This document shows, in pieces, positions 1 through 8,800 of a DNA stretch of 16,241 nt. The DNA comes from WOZL01 sp041678645 (lineage in GTDB: Bacteria; Patescibacteriota; Dojkabacteria; SC72), in the NCBI GenBank assembly GCA_041678645.1, contig JBAYNT010000009.1, positions 1 through 16,241 of the forward strand, read 5' to 3'. The translations under genes were made by a program, and so were the position numbers. The notes under the pieces are model-generated. The model was not told where the DNA came from. It worked only from the letters and a program-made list of their open reading frames with translations, and did not search any database. Within the stretch, counting starts at the first letter, position 1. Each line of letters begins with the position of its first letter.

Positions 1-2
1 CA

Positions 3-365
3 GAAAAGGGTCTAAGTACCTCTACTAGGCTTAAAGAGATATATGATGATCTAAATGAAATAATAGAAGAGTTTAAGCCAGAGGCGTGTGGTGTGGAGAC
101 TCTCCTTTTCTATAATAACGCTAAGACTGCGATATCCGTTGGGGAGGCTAGAGGAGTAATTCTTTTGGTCCTAGAAGAGTTCGGTCTGCCAATACATGAC
201 TTTACACCTTTACAGGTCAAGGATGCTGTGACAGGCTACGGCAAGGCGGATAAAAGACAAGTGCAGGAGAATGTTAAGAGGTTTTGTAATCTAAAGAGTC
301 TTCCTAAACCAGATGATGCAGCAGATGCATTAGCAATAGCTATTGCTACGAGTAGGTTAGTTTGA
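3..365 (+). CDS. ruvC: Holliday junction resolvase RuvC, 3' part (5' end outside window)
   Basis: This is the C-terminal two thirds of RuvC, the dimeric endonuclease that resolves Holliday junctions after RuvAB branch migration. The frame is open from base 3 and ends with TGA at 363-365. The GTG at 93 is an internal Val codon, because the upstream residues continue the RuvC fold. Visible family marks are the GVETLLF segment (its Glu corresponds to the second catalytic acid, E66 of E. coli), then NNAKTAISVGEARGV, then TPLQVKDAVTGYGKADK. The C-terminal DDAADALAIAI supplies the last two metal-binding Asp residues (D138 and D141 in E. coli). The gene lies 43 bp upstream of ruvA in the usual ruvC-ruvA-ruvB order. 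The N-terminal first Asp cannot be checked because it lies outside the window. Confidence 0.95.
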   Translation, partial: EKGLSTSTRLKEIYDDLNEIIEEFKPEACGVETLLFYNNAKTAISVGEARGVILLVLEEFGLPIHDFTPLQVKDAVTGYGKADKRQVQENVKRFCNLKSLPKPDDAADALAIAIATSRLV

Positions 366-408
366 AATGTAAAATCATTCTCCCAAATGTGATATATTAT
401 AGGTACAT

Positions 409-993
409 ATGATTTCATATATATCAGGCAAAATCCTCAAAACAAATACTGGTAAACAGAGTTATATAGATATCCTTACTGAAAGTGGAATAGGGTATAG
501 AGTATTTGTACCCAATAACATGAAGGCGTACCCAAAAAGTAAGGAGATAATCCTATATACAAGCTTTCAGGTAAGAGAAGATAGTCAAACTCTGTATGGG
601 TTTGATAGTGAGGTTGACAAGAACCTATTTGAAGAGTTGATAGGAGTCTCTGGTATAGGCCCCAAAACAGGGTTAGCTATACTCTCTACATATCGAAGAG
701 ATGAGCTAGAAAAGATAATATTGGAAGGAGATTCTAAAAAGCTAAGTAAAGTTGTTGGTTTAGGTACGAAAGGAGCACAAAAGGTAATTTTAGAGCTAAG
801 AGGAAGGATAGATTTCAAGGATGAAGATAAGCAAAGTATAGAGAGTAAGCGTATAAAGGAATTCAAGGAGGCTATGCGGGCATTAGGGTTCAAAGGAGAG
901 GCCATGGATCTTTATGTTAAGAAGGCAGAGAAGATATTGGATGGAGGAATATTAGAAATAGAAGACTTACTTAAAAGGGTTTTATCAGACTAA
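409..993 (+). CDS. ruvA: Holliday junction branch migration protein RuvA
   Basis: RuvA (194 aa, normal length) binds the four-way junction as a tetramer and loads the RuvB motor. Residues 1-64 are the OB-fold (MISYISGKI start, then IGYRVFVP and the LYGF strand). Two helix-hairpin-helix motifs follow: GVSGIGPKTGLAIL near 79-92 and VVGLGTKGAQKVILEL near 115-130. A charged linker then leads to the small C-terminal domain III (about 148-194), which contacts RuvB. The start ATG at 409 matches the conserved MI start; a weak AGG lies 6 nt upstream. The stop codon overlaps the ruvB start by one base (TAATG), which indicates translational coupling. Confidence 0.97.
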   Translation: MISYISGKILKTNTGKQSYIDILTESGIGYRVFVPNNMKAYPKSKEIILYTSFQVREDSQTLYGFDSEVDKNLFEELIGVSGIGPKTGLAILSTYRRDELEKIILEGDSKKLSKVVGLGTKGAQKVILELRGRIDFKDEDKQSIESKRIKEFKEAMRALGFKGEAMDLYVKKAEKILDGGILEIEDLLKRVLSD

Positions 994-2027
994 TGATTAA
1001 ATCAAGTAAAGATACAGAGGAAAAGAATAGGGGGAAGAACAGCAAGATTGTTGTTAATAAAGGGGTAGAAGATGTTGAATCTGAACAGAAAATCCGTCCT
1101 TCAAGACTAGATGACATTATTGGAAGAAATAATGAGAAAAAAGCCTTAAGGATGATGATAAATTCTGCTCGAAAAAGGGAAGAGGTAGTTGATCATATAC
1201 TTTTCTATGGTCCTCCAGGTCTTGGTAAGACAACGTTTGCTATGGCTATAGCTAATGAGATGGGCTCATCTATTAGAATTACCTCAGGTCCTGCTATTGA
1301 AAGGCAGGGTGATTTAGCGGCCATTTTGACAGGTCTTAAAGCTGGGGACATTTTGTTTATAGATGAGGTTCATAGGCTGTCTAGGGTAGTAGAAGAGATT
1401 CTGTATCCTGCTATGGAGGACAGGGCACTCGATATTATCATGGGTAAAGGCCCATCTGCAAAGACCATTAGGCTTAGCTTAGAACCTTTTACTTTGATTG
1501 GTGCTACTACCCAGATAGGGAAGATTAGTTCTCCTATGAGGGACAGGTTTGGATTGGTTCAGAGGTTGGATTTTTTTGAACAAGCCGACATGCAGGACAT
1601 TATTAAACGTGCTTGTAAGCTATGGAATATTAAGATAGAGGATGAAGCCCTCTTAAGGCTCTCTCAATGTTCTAGGGGTACTGCTAGAATAGGGCTGAGG
1701 CTTTTACGCAGAGTTCGGGATTTTGCTCAAACCAGGAATAGGGATGTGGTGAATTTGGGTGTAGTGGAGGAGACTTTGGAAATACTTGATATTGATGAAG
1801 AGGGTTTAGAGAAAATAGATAGGCAGATTTTAGATTTAATATTAAATAGCTTCGGTGGAGGTCCTGTTGGCCTTTCTACTCTAGCAGCTGCGATTTCTGA
1901 GGATACAAGTACATTGGCAGAGGTTCATGAGCCTTACCTTATGAAGTGTGGCTTTATTAAGCGTACCAATCGTGGTAGGGTATTAACTGAAAAGGGAATT
2001 AGATACATAAGTACACTATATGGGTAA
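993..2027 (+). CDS. ruvB: Holliday junction branch migration ATPase RuvB
   Basis: RuvB (344 aa) is the AAA+ hexameric motor that pumps DNA through the RuvA-bound junction. Visible motifs: Walker A GPPGLGKTT (73-81), Walker B LFIDEVHRL (121-129), LIGATTQIG in the sensor 1 region, and PMRDRFG, whose second Arg (R185) aligns with the E. coli arginine finger R174. Sensor 2 follows as GTARIGLRLLRRVRDFA. The C-terminal winged helix includes FGGGPVGLSTLAAAI and RTNRGRVLTEKG. The position after GATT is Gln, whereas many RuvB proteins have Arg; the finger itself is kept, so activity is expected. About 35 charged N-terminal residues precede the conserved RPSRLDDIIG segment. The start overlaps the ruvA stop, and the 3' end overlaps a membrane-protein gene by 8 bp. 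Confidence 0.97.
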   Translation: MIKSSKDTEEKNRGKNSKIVVNKGVEDVESEQKIRPSRLDDIIGRNNEKKALRMMINSARKREEVVDHILFYGPPGLGKTTFAMAIANEMGSSIRITSGPAIERQGDLAAILTGLKAGDILFIDEVHRLSRVVEEILYPAMEDRALDIIMGKGPSAKTIRLSLEPFTLIGATTQIGKISSPMRDRFGLVQRLDFFEQADMQDIIKRACKLWNIKIEDEALLRLSQCSRGTARIGLRLLRRVRDFAQTRNRDVVNLGVVEETLEILDIDEEGLEKIDRQILDLILNSFGGGPVGLSTLAAAISEDTSTLAEVHEPYLMKCGFIKRTNRGRVLTEKGIRYISTLYG

Positions 2028-2838
2028 AAACATTACTCAGGTAACAGGAGAAGATAATGTTAAGAGGGTAAAGATCATGCTTCTTTCTTTTGGTATAGCA
2101 TTTTCACTCTTCTTTACTAAAATTTTTGCTAGGGGAGGTGGCCTTGTAAACATATATTTAATAGGGAGCATTTATGCTTTAGTAGCGATTGTTGGCCTGG
2201 TTTGGGCTTTCAACTTTAGGATTAAAATTCAGTCGATCAAGTATATATTTCAAGGAGGGCTTTTCGTTTTTAGTGAGGTCGTATTTGTACTTCTCTTCTT
2301 CTTTAAGCAGTTTGATCGTATATATGAGGGTTTGTTACTGGTTGTTCTTTTAATGTTTCTTGGTGTGTTGACGTATGTGTGTTTTCTAATGATTAATATA
2401 TTTAATGTTTCCTTGTTTAAGGAACTGCCTTTGCTTAATGTGGCACAGACTGCTTCGTATATTCTCACCTTGCTAATGATTTATTTCTTAACGTTTGGTG
2501 TGCTTGCTAGCGGTTTCCCATTGTATGTAATCTTTCCTATTCTGTTTTTAATATATATATTTCTTTTACATACTGAGTTTAATGAGATAGATATAGAGAA
2601 GGGGCATGTGTGGTACTTGGTCATTATTGTCGCCTTATTAAATGTATTCCTTTTGCTTCCATTTGTATTTGTGGGCTCGAGTCATGAGGTTATTGCTGTT
2701 GTCCCAACGATAGCGAGTTTTGTTGGTGGGGGACTTCTAACTATTAAGGAAAGGGATAATGCTAAATGGCAGGTGTTTGTTTACAATTTTCTAATTCTAG
2801 TAATTGTATTTATAGCAGTGTATTTGAGTTGGTTCTAA
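2020..2838 (+). CDS. Polytopic membrane protein of unknown function
   Basis: I do not recognise a family. The 272-residue product is almost entirely hydrophobic, with about nine predicted transmembrane helices (roughly 18-37, 44-64, 75-95, 103-127, 141-162, 165-183, 195-217, 222-240 and 250-271) joined by short loops. It has no large soluble domain and no obvious catalytic motif. The layout resembles the membrane sensor half of some signalling proteins, but no kinase or effector domain follows. The first ATG (2020) overlaps the ruvB stop by 8 bp. A second in-frame ATG at 2077, with AGAGGG about 10 nt upstream and just before the first helix, is an equally good start. The gene is co-directional and overlapping with ruvCAB, so it is probably co-transcribed; a repair role is not implied. 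Confidence 0.75.
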   Translation: MGKNITQVTGEDNVKRVKIMLLSFGIAFSLFFTKIFARGGGLVNIYLIGSIYALVAIVGLVWAFNFRIKIQSIKYIFQGGLFVFSEVVFVLLFFFKQFDRIYEGLLLVVLLMFLGVLTYVCFLMINIFNVSLFKELPLLNVAQTASYILTLLMIYFLTFGVLASGFPLYVIFPILFLIYIFLLHTEFNEIDIEKGHVWYLVIIVALLNVFLLLPFVFVGSSHEVIAVVPTIASFVGGGLLTIKERDNAKWQVFVYNFLILVIVFIAVYLSWF

Positions 2839-3390
2839 TTTCATATAGTCAGGGAGTGATAAAGAGTAGGGGGTACTGTTACGAAAACAGGGTGGTGTCC
2901 TATAGTACTCATAGGCCTATAGTTTCACAGTGTGGATAAGAAAGTGCTAACCCTCTTATAGACAGGTCAAAAAGAGCATTTAAGTTAGTTACCATTTGGC
3001 TTCTTGAAGATGTGTTTAGGATCTTGTGTACAGAGCAAGAGGAGCGGTACTACTCTGTAGTAGAGATGTATGTATTTTCTAGTTGTATGTATCGAGTATA
3101 ATCACGGTTATATGCGATGGGGTATGTATAATATCTTTGGGTTACTATTCCAATACTATTTCCTCTTATTATAATTCTTGTAGGTTTTCTTCTTTAGATA
3201 TCCTTTGGTGCTTCTCTTTTGACCTGTGTATGCACGATTAGGTATATGCTATTTTTAAAAAATTTCCTTCCCCTACTCTAATTTTAGGTTTTTAATAATG
3301 CTATAAGCAAGTAATGGTATTGTATGGGGCATTGTGACGGCAAGGCTCTAGAATCGATTCTAAGGCCAATGCAAAGCTTGGATGATATAC
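2839..3390. other. Gene-free 552-bp region with paired segments; possible non-coding RNA
   Basis: No convincing coding frame is seen on either strand. Several complementary segments are visible. A short AAGAG (2862-2866) can pair with CTCTT (2953-2957), enclosing two small hairpins: CTGTT/AACAG near 2876-2891 and CCTAT/ATAGG near 2899-2915. Next, 2962-2972 (ACAGGTCAAAA) is perfectly complementary to 3217-3227, with further pairing on both sides. ACTAC/GTAGT forms a hairpin near 3050-3062. Two TATAAT boxes occur on the plus strand (3097-3102 and 3127-3132). The 3' flank holds the hairpin listed at 3329-3372. I searched by eye for tmRNA, RNase P RNA, SRP RNA and tRNA hallmarks and found none. 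The size of the paired block (about 370 nt) would suit a structured RNA, but this is unproven. Confidence 0.4.
3329..3372. repeat. Compound inverted repeat downstream of the 136-residue gene
   Basis: A hairpin at 3344-3367 pairs GGCT with GGCC (one G-U), has one mismatch, then TAGAA/TTCTA around a TCGA loop. The outer GCATTG (3329-3334) pairs with CAATGC (3367-3372). It sits 19 bp past the stop codon of the minus-strand gene ending at 3391, where a transcript end is expected. No T-run follows on either strand, so it is not a canonical intrinsic terminator. It could be a processing or stabilising element, or part of a non-coding RNA in 2839-3390. Confidence 0.4.
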
Positions 3391-3801
3391 TTACTGCTGT
3401 TGATCTACAATGTTTTTGTAGGTATCTGAATTCTGGGCTTCTTCTAAAAGTTTCTGGGCTTGCGGATCACCTGAGTTTGCTTTTTCAAGAAGTTCATTTG
3501 CTTGTTTGATTATTCCCTCAAGAGAATCTATTAAGTCTAAATAGATGTTTCTTATTTCTTCATCGGCATTATCTTCATAAGTTGTTGTTGCGAGTTCTTT
3601 TATAATAGTCTCAAAATGTTCTGGGGATTTTGCATTCTTAATTCTCATTTCAATTGAGCTAAGTTCTTCATCAGTTGATTTCTCAGCAAAGTCCTCAAAG
3701 AGTACATCTAACACTTCCTGTGAGAGAAGCTCATATAGCTCTTCAGCTCTTTGATCTTCTACTCCTAAAGCCTTAATTTTTTGTATAACTTCTGTCTTCA
3801 T
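3391..3801 (-). CDS. Small acidic helical protein, unknown function
   Basis: The product has 136 residues and I do not recognise a family. It is strongly acidic, rich in Glu, Asp, Leu and Ile, and looks almost wholly alpha-helical. An N-terminal half (MKTEVIQKIKALGVEDQRAEEL, then LSQEVLDVLFEDF) could form a small helical bundle. A C-terminal half (LIDSLEGIIKQANELLEKA, then AQKLLEEAQN) could be a coiled coil. There is no signal peptide, membrane segment or cysteine, so it is probably cytosolic. The start is 25 bp after the stop of the 614-residue gene on the same strand, so the two are likely one operon, with this gene second. There is no Shine-Dalgarno before the ATG. Confidence 0.75.
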   Translation of the reverse strand: MKTEVIQKIKALGVEDQRAEELYELLSQEVLDVLFEDFAEKSTDEELSSIEMRIKNAKSPEHFETIIKELATTTYEDNADEEIRNIYLDLIDSLEGIIKQANELLEKANSGDPQAQKLLEEAQNSDTYKNIVDQQQ

Positions 3802-3826
3802 TTGATTATGGTTTTTAATTAAAAAT

Positions 3827-5671
3827 CTATTGCCCTAATAATGCATCAGCGGCACCTTGTGCAGCTTGAATCGGATCAACACCTCTATATGCATTTCTTA
3901 GATAGCTATTAACAATATCTCCACTTGCTTGTCCCATTAATTTATTTTTTGGTACTAGCTCAGTTAATTCTCCAAAGAATCTCTTCTGTAGTAGTCCGTT
4001 AGGGCCTCCTTTAGGACCAACAGAGACATTGTCACCTAGCCAGCCCATCTTTTGTGAATCCCATTGATAATCAGAGGCCTTAAACCACTCTACATTCCCT
4101 AACCCTTCACCAGCGGGTGTTGCTCCTCCACCTATATCAGTAGGTGGTGTGGGCCCAGCTCCAGAATCTAATGGTGGTTGAGAAGGTGGTTCGACAGGAG
4201 GTTGGGTGGGTGGGGCAGATTGCCCATCTGTATTTGTAGCTCCTAATCCTTCGACAGCACTCGCTTTGCTACCTATTTGCCATCCGGTTATGTTCTGGAT
4301 AGCCGCACCGATACCGTATCCGACAGATCCTCCTATTACTACAGCGGAAGCCTCCCCTAGTCTATCTGCCCACCAAGCTTTCCTCTTCTGTTTGTTATCC
4401 ATTTCATCTAACTCTTCTTTGGTCTTTTCTCTTCTATCTTCATATTTCATAGCATTAGACTCGTTTCTTAAATTCTCCGACCATCTTTTAAGACCTTTAC
4501 CGATATAGCGGCCGCCAAGAGTCACAGCAATTATTGCAGCTACTCCTACTGCAGGTGTTGCTAGAGCTATACCTGCTCCTGCTACTCCAGCGACAATTTT
4601 AATAATTTTCTCTTTCCTTTCTCTCTCCCTTTCACTTTCTTGTTGTTCTGGAGCTATAATATTTTGATCTATATATCTCCTTTCCCTTTCTAGATTGAAA
4701 TATTCAATTCTTTCCTCATTTGTTAGAGGTCTCGTGTCTAATATTTTATCTAATTCTGCTAGTTGTCTTGTATAGTCAGCGGATGTTTGTTCCCAGGTGT
4801 CTTCACCTTCTAATTCTTGCCCCTCTGGATCAGCACTTGGTATAGGTGGGACTGTTATAAACTCAGGCGCTGCTGGCGTTGGTTCAGGGACTGGGGTTGG
4901 TTGTATATTATTAGGCATATTATCAATGTATGTCCTTATCTGTGCATTCTGTTTTTCAAGTATGATTGAGAATCTTTCGTTCATAAGGGCGGTCTGAGTA
5001 GAGAAAAGTTGATTTTGCTTACTTATGAGAGTAATTAGTTCGCTATTACTCAGGTCACTCGTTAATTCAATATTTGCTAATTGTTTTGCATTGTCGTCAA
5101 GTTTATCCGTTATTTCTTTTAATCGATTGTCGATATTTTCTAAGATGTCTGCTTCTTCTGGTGTAGGAACAGGTCTTGGAGAGAGGTTAGTTGTTTTGTC
5201 CTTATCGTTTGCTCTTTCGATTTTTTCTCTCATAGCAGAAAAGACATCATCTACGTTATCGACATGCCCAGTGAGAGAAATCTCGTATGCTGCTCGAGCA
5301 GTTGGGGACATGTATTCTCCTAAGGTAGAGACTTTTTCATTAGCATTATTCTCTCCAAAATACTCTTTTTGAGCATCGTGATTCTCATCTGTCTTTGGAG
5401 GCATTGTGTAACCTTCGCTTGCTAATACTTCACTTTCTGTAGGCTGCTTATGTACATCTGATTTCTCTTCATTAACTTCGCGATTACTTAGATCTTGATT
5501 CATCCCTTCATGAAGCTCCTCATACTGGTTGCCAGTAATAGAGAGGCGATCGTTTTGATCACTACTGAAACGACCCTCCTCATCTCTTCTTCGAGCATTT
5601 CCGCTCATCAACTCTCGATCGCTCTGCTCCATTGTGTCACTTGTAGAAGCAATGCCTGTTCCTGTATCCAT
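3827..5671 (-). CDS. Large low-complexity membrane-associated protein, unknown function
   Basis: The product has 614 residues and no family I recognise. Residues 1-165 are polar and probably disordered. Residues 174-245 are predicted coiled coil (ENIDNRLKEITDKLDDNAKQ and onwards). A Pro-rich linker (256-280) and a charged helical stretch (295-355, ending in repeated ER) follow. Two Gly/Ala-rich hydrophobic segments at about 356-390 and 440-462 flank a basic/acidic loop (395-435), giving a possible membrane hairpin. A second Pro/Gly-rich linker (487-520) leads to a compact C-terminal domain of about 90 residues with several aromatics (VEWFKASDYQWDSQKMGWLG). There is no N-terminal signal peptide. 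The Pro-rich linkers and coiled coil suggest a scaffold or envelope-spanning protein. It heads a two-gene minus-strand unit and is divergent from the 1165-residue gene. Confidence 0.8.
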   Translation of the reverse strand: MDTGTGIASTSDTMEQSDRELMSGNARRRDEEGRFSSDQNDRLSITGNQYEELHEGMNQDLSNREVNEEKSDVHKQPTESEVLASEGYTMPPKTDENHDAQKEYFGENNANEKVSTLGEYMSPTARAAYEISLTGHVDNVDDVFSAMREKIERANDKDKTTNLSPRPVPTPEEADILENIDNRLKEITDKLDDNAKQLANIELTSDLSNSELITLISKQNQLFSTQTALMNERFSIILEKQNAQIRTYIDNMPNNIQPTPVPEPTPAAPEFITVPPIPSADPEGQELEGEDTWEQTSADYTRQLAELDKILDTRPLTNEERIEYFNLERERRYIDQNIIAPEQQESERERERKEKIIKIVAGVAGAGIALATPAVGVAAIIAVTLGGRYIGKGLKRWSENLRNESNAMKYEDRREKTKEELDEMDNKQKRKAWWADRLGEASAVVIGGSVGYGIGAAIQNITGWQIGSKASAVEGLGATNTDGQSAPPTQPPVEPPSQPPLDSGAGPTPPTDIGGGATPAGEGLGNVEWFKASDYQWDSQKMGWLGDNVSVGPKGGPNGLLQKRFFGELTELVPKNKLMGQASGDIVNSYLRNAYRGVDPIQAAQGAADALLGQ

Positions 5672-5708
5672 ATCAAAGCAGTTTTTAATTTAGAAATTCA
5701 ACTGATAA

Positions 5709-5738
5709 ATAGTACTTCATTATAGAACGCTCTGTCAA
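5709..5738 (-). promoter_or_regulatory. Candidate promoter for the 614-residue gene
   Basis: The minus strand carries TTGACA (5733-5738) and, 18 nt on, TACTAT (5709-5714), a reasonable -35/-10 pair. A perfect TATAAT (5719-5724) also lies between them, but only 8 nt from TTGACA, so if used it would rely on another -35. Either gives a 5' leader of roughly 30-45 nt before the ATG at 5671. The leader has no Shine-Dalgarno. The promoter is divergent from the one at 5802-5810. Confidence 0.55.
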
Positions 5739-5801
5739 GTTAGAATTTGCTTCGTCTGAATCGCAATTACTGTAGTTTGTAATGTAAAAAAATGGTTTTT
5801 T

Positions 5802-5810
5802 TGTTAGAAT
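5802..5810 (+). promoter_or_regulatory. Extended -10 element 6 nt before the start codon (leaderless)
   Basis: TG-T-TAGAAT reads as an extended -10 box (TGn then TANAAT). Only six nucleotides separate it from the ATG at 5817, so transcription would begin at or next to the start codon. No -35 at normal spacing is seen, as is common for extended -10 promoters. There is no ribosome-binding site. The same architecture precedes the genes starting at 13166 and 14021. Confidence 0.6.
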
Positions 5811-5816
5811 GTTGAT

Positions 5817-8800
5817 ATGAGGAAATTTCTAAAAAGGAATTGGGGTAAAATACTTCTAGCCATACTATTAATTAGCATCTCTATTGTTTCTTTTAAAACA
5901 GGGTATTCCTATTTATCAAATGATAATTATTCTCCAGACCTAAATCCCCTACTAACTATAGAGAGAAGTATCCAATCTCCCGCATGGAGAAGCTATAGGG
6001 TCTTAGGTTTTGCATCTGAGAGTGAGCAGGCAGATATATTTAGAGCAACACTCTACTATATATTAGACCTATTTTTACCCACATGGTCTCTGAGTCAGAT
6101 ATTTGCCCTACTCTGTTTTGTTGTAGGTAGTTGGTTTACTGCATTACTAGCATCTAGCTTAGTTAAAGATAGTAAACAAGCAAAATACTCAGAACTGGTC
6201 TTCTTACTAAGTGGGACATTCTATGTATCAACTCTGTGGACAGTATGGGTTTACTATCAAAACATGTTCCCATATATTACACAGTTTGGGTTTTTGCCCC
6301 TACTGATTTGGAGTATTTACAGACTAATTAAGAATTTTAATTGGAAGAATGCTCTTATATTTTTTATATCAAGTATCCTCTTTGCCTCAACCTTTGTCAT
6401 AGCGACTCTCTTTGTAGTAGATGTATTAGTAATCTCATTTCTAATAGTAGTATTCTCTATTTTCTACAGTAAAACATTTAAAGAGGTTTTAAAGAAGAGT
6501 GTCTTAACAATATTACTATTTATTTCTACCCAACTATTTTGGATATTACCTTTTGTACATTACACAGTTAATGTAAGTGGGGATATTGTAGATTCATATA
6601 TTAATAGGAGTATAACTACAAGTGTCATAGATTTAGAATCTCGAGATCAAGATGCTCTTAATTCGGCAAAACTATTCACTCGAACAATCTTAGAGAAGGA
6701 TAGCAATGATAACTATATATTTGAAAGAGCTGACGAGTATGCCAAATACGATTTTTTTAATGTAATTGGTTTACTACCTGCAGTTTTTACAATCGTATTA
6801 TTAGTTTTTGCTTTAATAAAGAGGAAATGGTTGTACCTTGTATTCTCTTTACTCTCTGTACTTATATGGTTTGTAATGAAGAATGTAAATCCTCCTCTAG
6901 GTAATCTCTTTGTATGGCTCCAAGATAACATTCCCCTATTTAAGCAGGTATTTAGGTGGCCTTCGTCAAAAGTTGGGAATATATATCTTCTATTAACATC
7001 TATCTCAGCACCGATAGGCTTTATTTACATAATAGACTTCTTAAGCTCTTTTTTGAGTAAAGGATTAAAATATATTTTATTTGTTTTATCAACCATAATT
7101 ATTGTTGCCCCTACTCTATTTTATGCTCAGCACCTTTTTACAGGCGATGTATATCCTGATAGAGCCATTGTGGAGATTCCCAACGAATACTATGACATGA
7201 AAAATCTTCTTGAAGAGAATGAGTTAACGGGTAAGAGAATACTATATCTACCAATGGCTAATAATAATTACTTTAGAAGCTATGATTGGGGGTTTGAAGG
7301 TTCTAATTTCATATCTTACATAATTCCAAATCCAATAATGGATTTGTCATCGGCAATAGGTTCAAAATATGGGGAAAAAGCTATATCAGAAATTCAGGAA
7401 ACTTTTAGAGCGAAAGATTTAAATACTTTTAATGAGCTTTTATCAAAATATGAAGTTGATTATCTGTTAGTAGATAAGACTCTAAATGAAGAAGGCTTTA
7501 CATATTCATGGAATTGGGACGAAGTAAGTCAATTATGGGAGAACAGGGAATTAGCTCACTCTACAGAGAATCTGTTCTTGTATAATACTGGGGTTCAAAA
7601 TATAAACATTCTAACGGAATCAAATACGAATCAAGATGGAACGTTTTCGTATATTAGCGGCCATAAGAGTGCAGTTGTTTCTCTAGATCCAGAACTTTAC
7701 AACAATTGGAATATTAAAGATAATTTCCTTGTAAGCGAGAATATCTATAATGGCAACGATATTATCTTAAATAATGTTATATCTCTTGAGGCCATTAAAG
7801 ATTTCCCAAGTTTGTTGAAAATCCAAGATGGACATATTTATCTTTATCCTGCTGTATCTACCATTAACCAAGTAAATACGCAGGTGTACAAAAAATATGA
7901 ATACGACAATTCGGACGTTATTGTTGTTGACAAGAAGGTCTTAGATGTATCCAATGAATATGTAGGGATAGAAGATCTTTTTGATTCTAATCATGATATT
8001 TATACTGTAAACAATTCGAGTTTTATACTCAATAATTTAACATCAACTCTTTCCCAGTCAACACCTTACGAGTGTATTTCTGGAGAAAGAGAAGAAACTA
8101 CAACAGTTAAATTACAAGGTGATGCAACGGGGTTTGATTTGAAAGGAAACAATGGCAACCCATGTATATACTTCCAATTAGAATTTGACAATAGAGATTC
8201 GGACAAAGTGTTAAGGGTAAATATAAACTGGGAGAGTATAAATAACTCGCTATTAGGATACTGCATATATTCACAAAACGAGCAGGAATGTTTAAACAGC
8301 GAAAGGTATTTCTCTGCTAAGGATGGAATTGGGAATATTGACACTCTATTAGACCAAACAATATCAAAAACCGATTATATCAGCCTAATTCTCTATGTCT
8401 TAAATGGTTATGACAAACCAGAATTAACAGTACGCAAGGCTTCTGTTAGCTATGCACCTATACAAAACAAAATGAATCTTCTGGACCGAAAGATTTCTCA
8501 ATATGAAGATAAAATAACGTTAGATAATGGGAGTGTGTATCAAATTAAACTTCCAATCTTAATAGGTGAGAATAGTTATAAATTATCCACAGATACAGTA
8601 TGGCAGCCTAATATCTCTGAGGATGCCAACTTTATTACTAACAATGATTCCGGTATATATCAAAAAGTACAAGAAGGTTTCGCTAATTCATCAATAAATC
8701 TGTTTTCTACTAATCCCTTGTCTAAATATTTAATGTATTGGAAAGGAGAAAATATATCCAATATTCCGGCCAGTTTGTGTATAGCCTACTCTGGAGATAA

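Noticed and set aside
2839..3390. tmRNA, RNase P RNA, SRP RNA or a tRNA in the gap
   Set aside because: No GAGGAAAGTCC or ACAGAAA (RNase P), no tRNA-like ends or tag frame (tmRNA), no GGAAG/AGCAG helix 8 pattern (SRP), and no tRNA T-arm. The TAGAATCGATTCTA palindrome pairs with a 4-nt loop, not a 7-nt T-loop.
3324..3509. Plus-strand 61-residue frame
   Set aside because: Mostly antisense to the 136-residue gene; no promoter or ribosome-binding site and not protein-like.
3641..3690. Other CTGATGA occurrences (near 3668, 12628 and 14528) as hammerhead cores
   Set aside because: They lie inside coding regions and are not followed by a stem II and GAAA.
5719..5738. TTGACA and TATAAT as one consensus promoter
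   Set aside because: They are only 8 nt apart on the minus strand; 16-18 nt is needed. TTGACA fits TACTAT (5709-5714) better.
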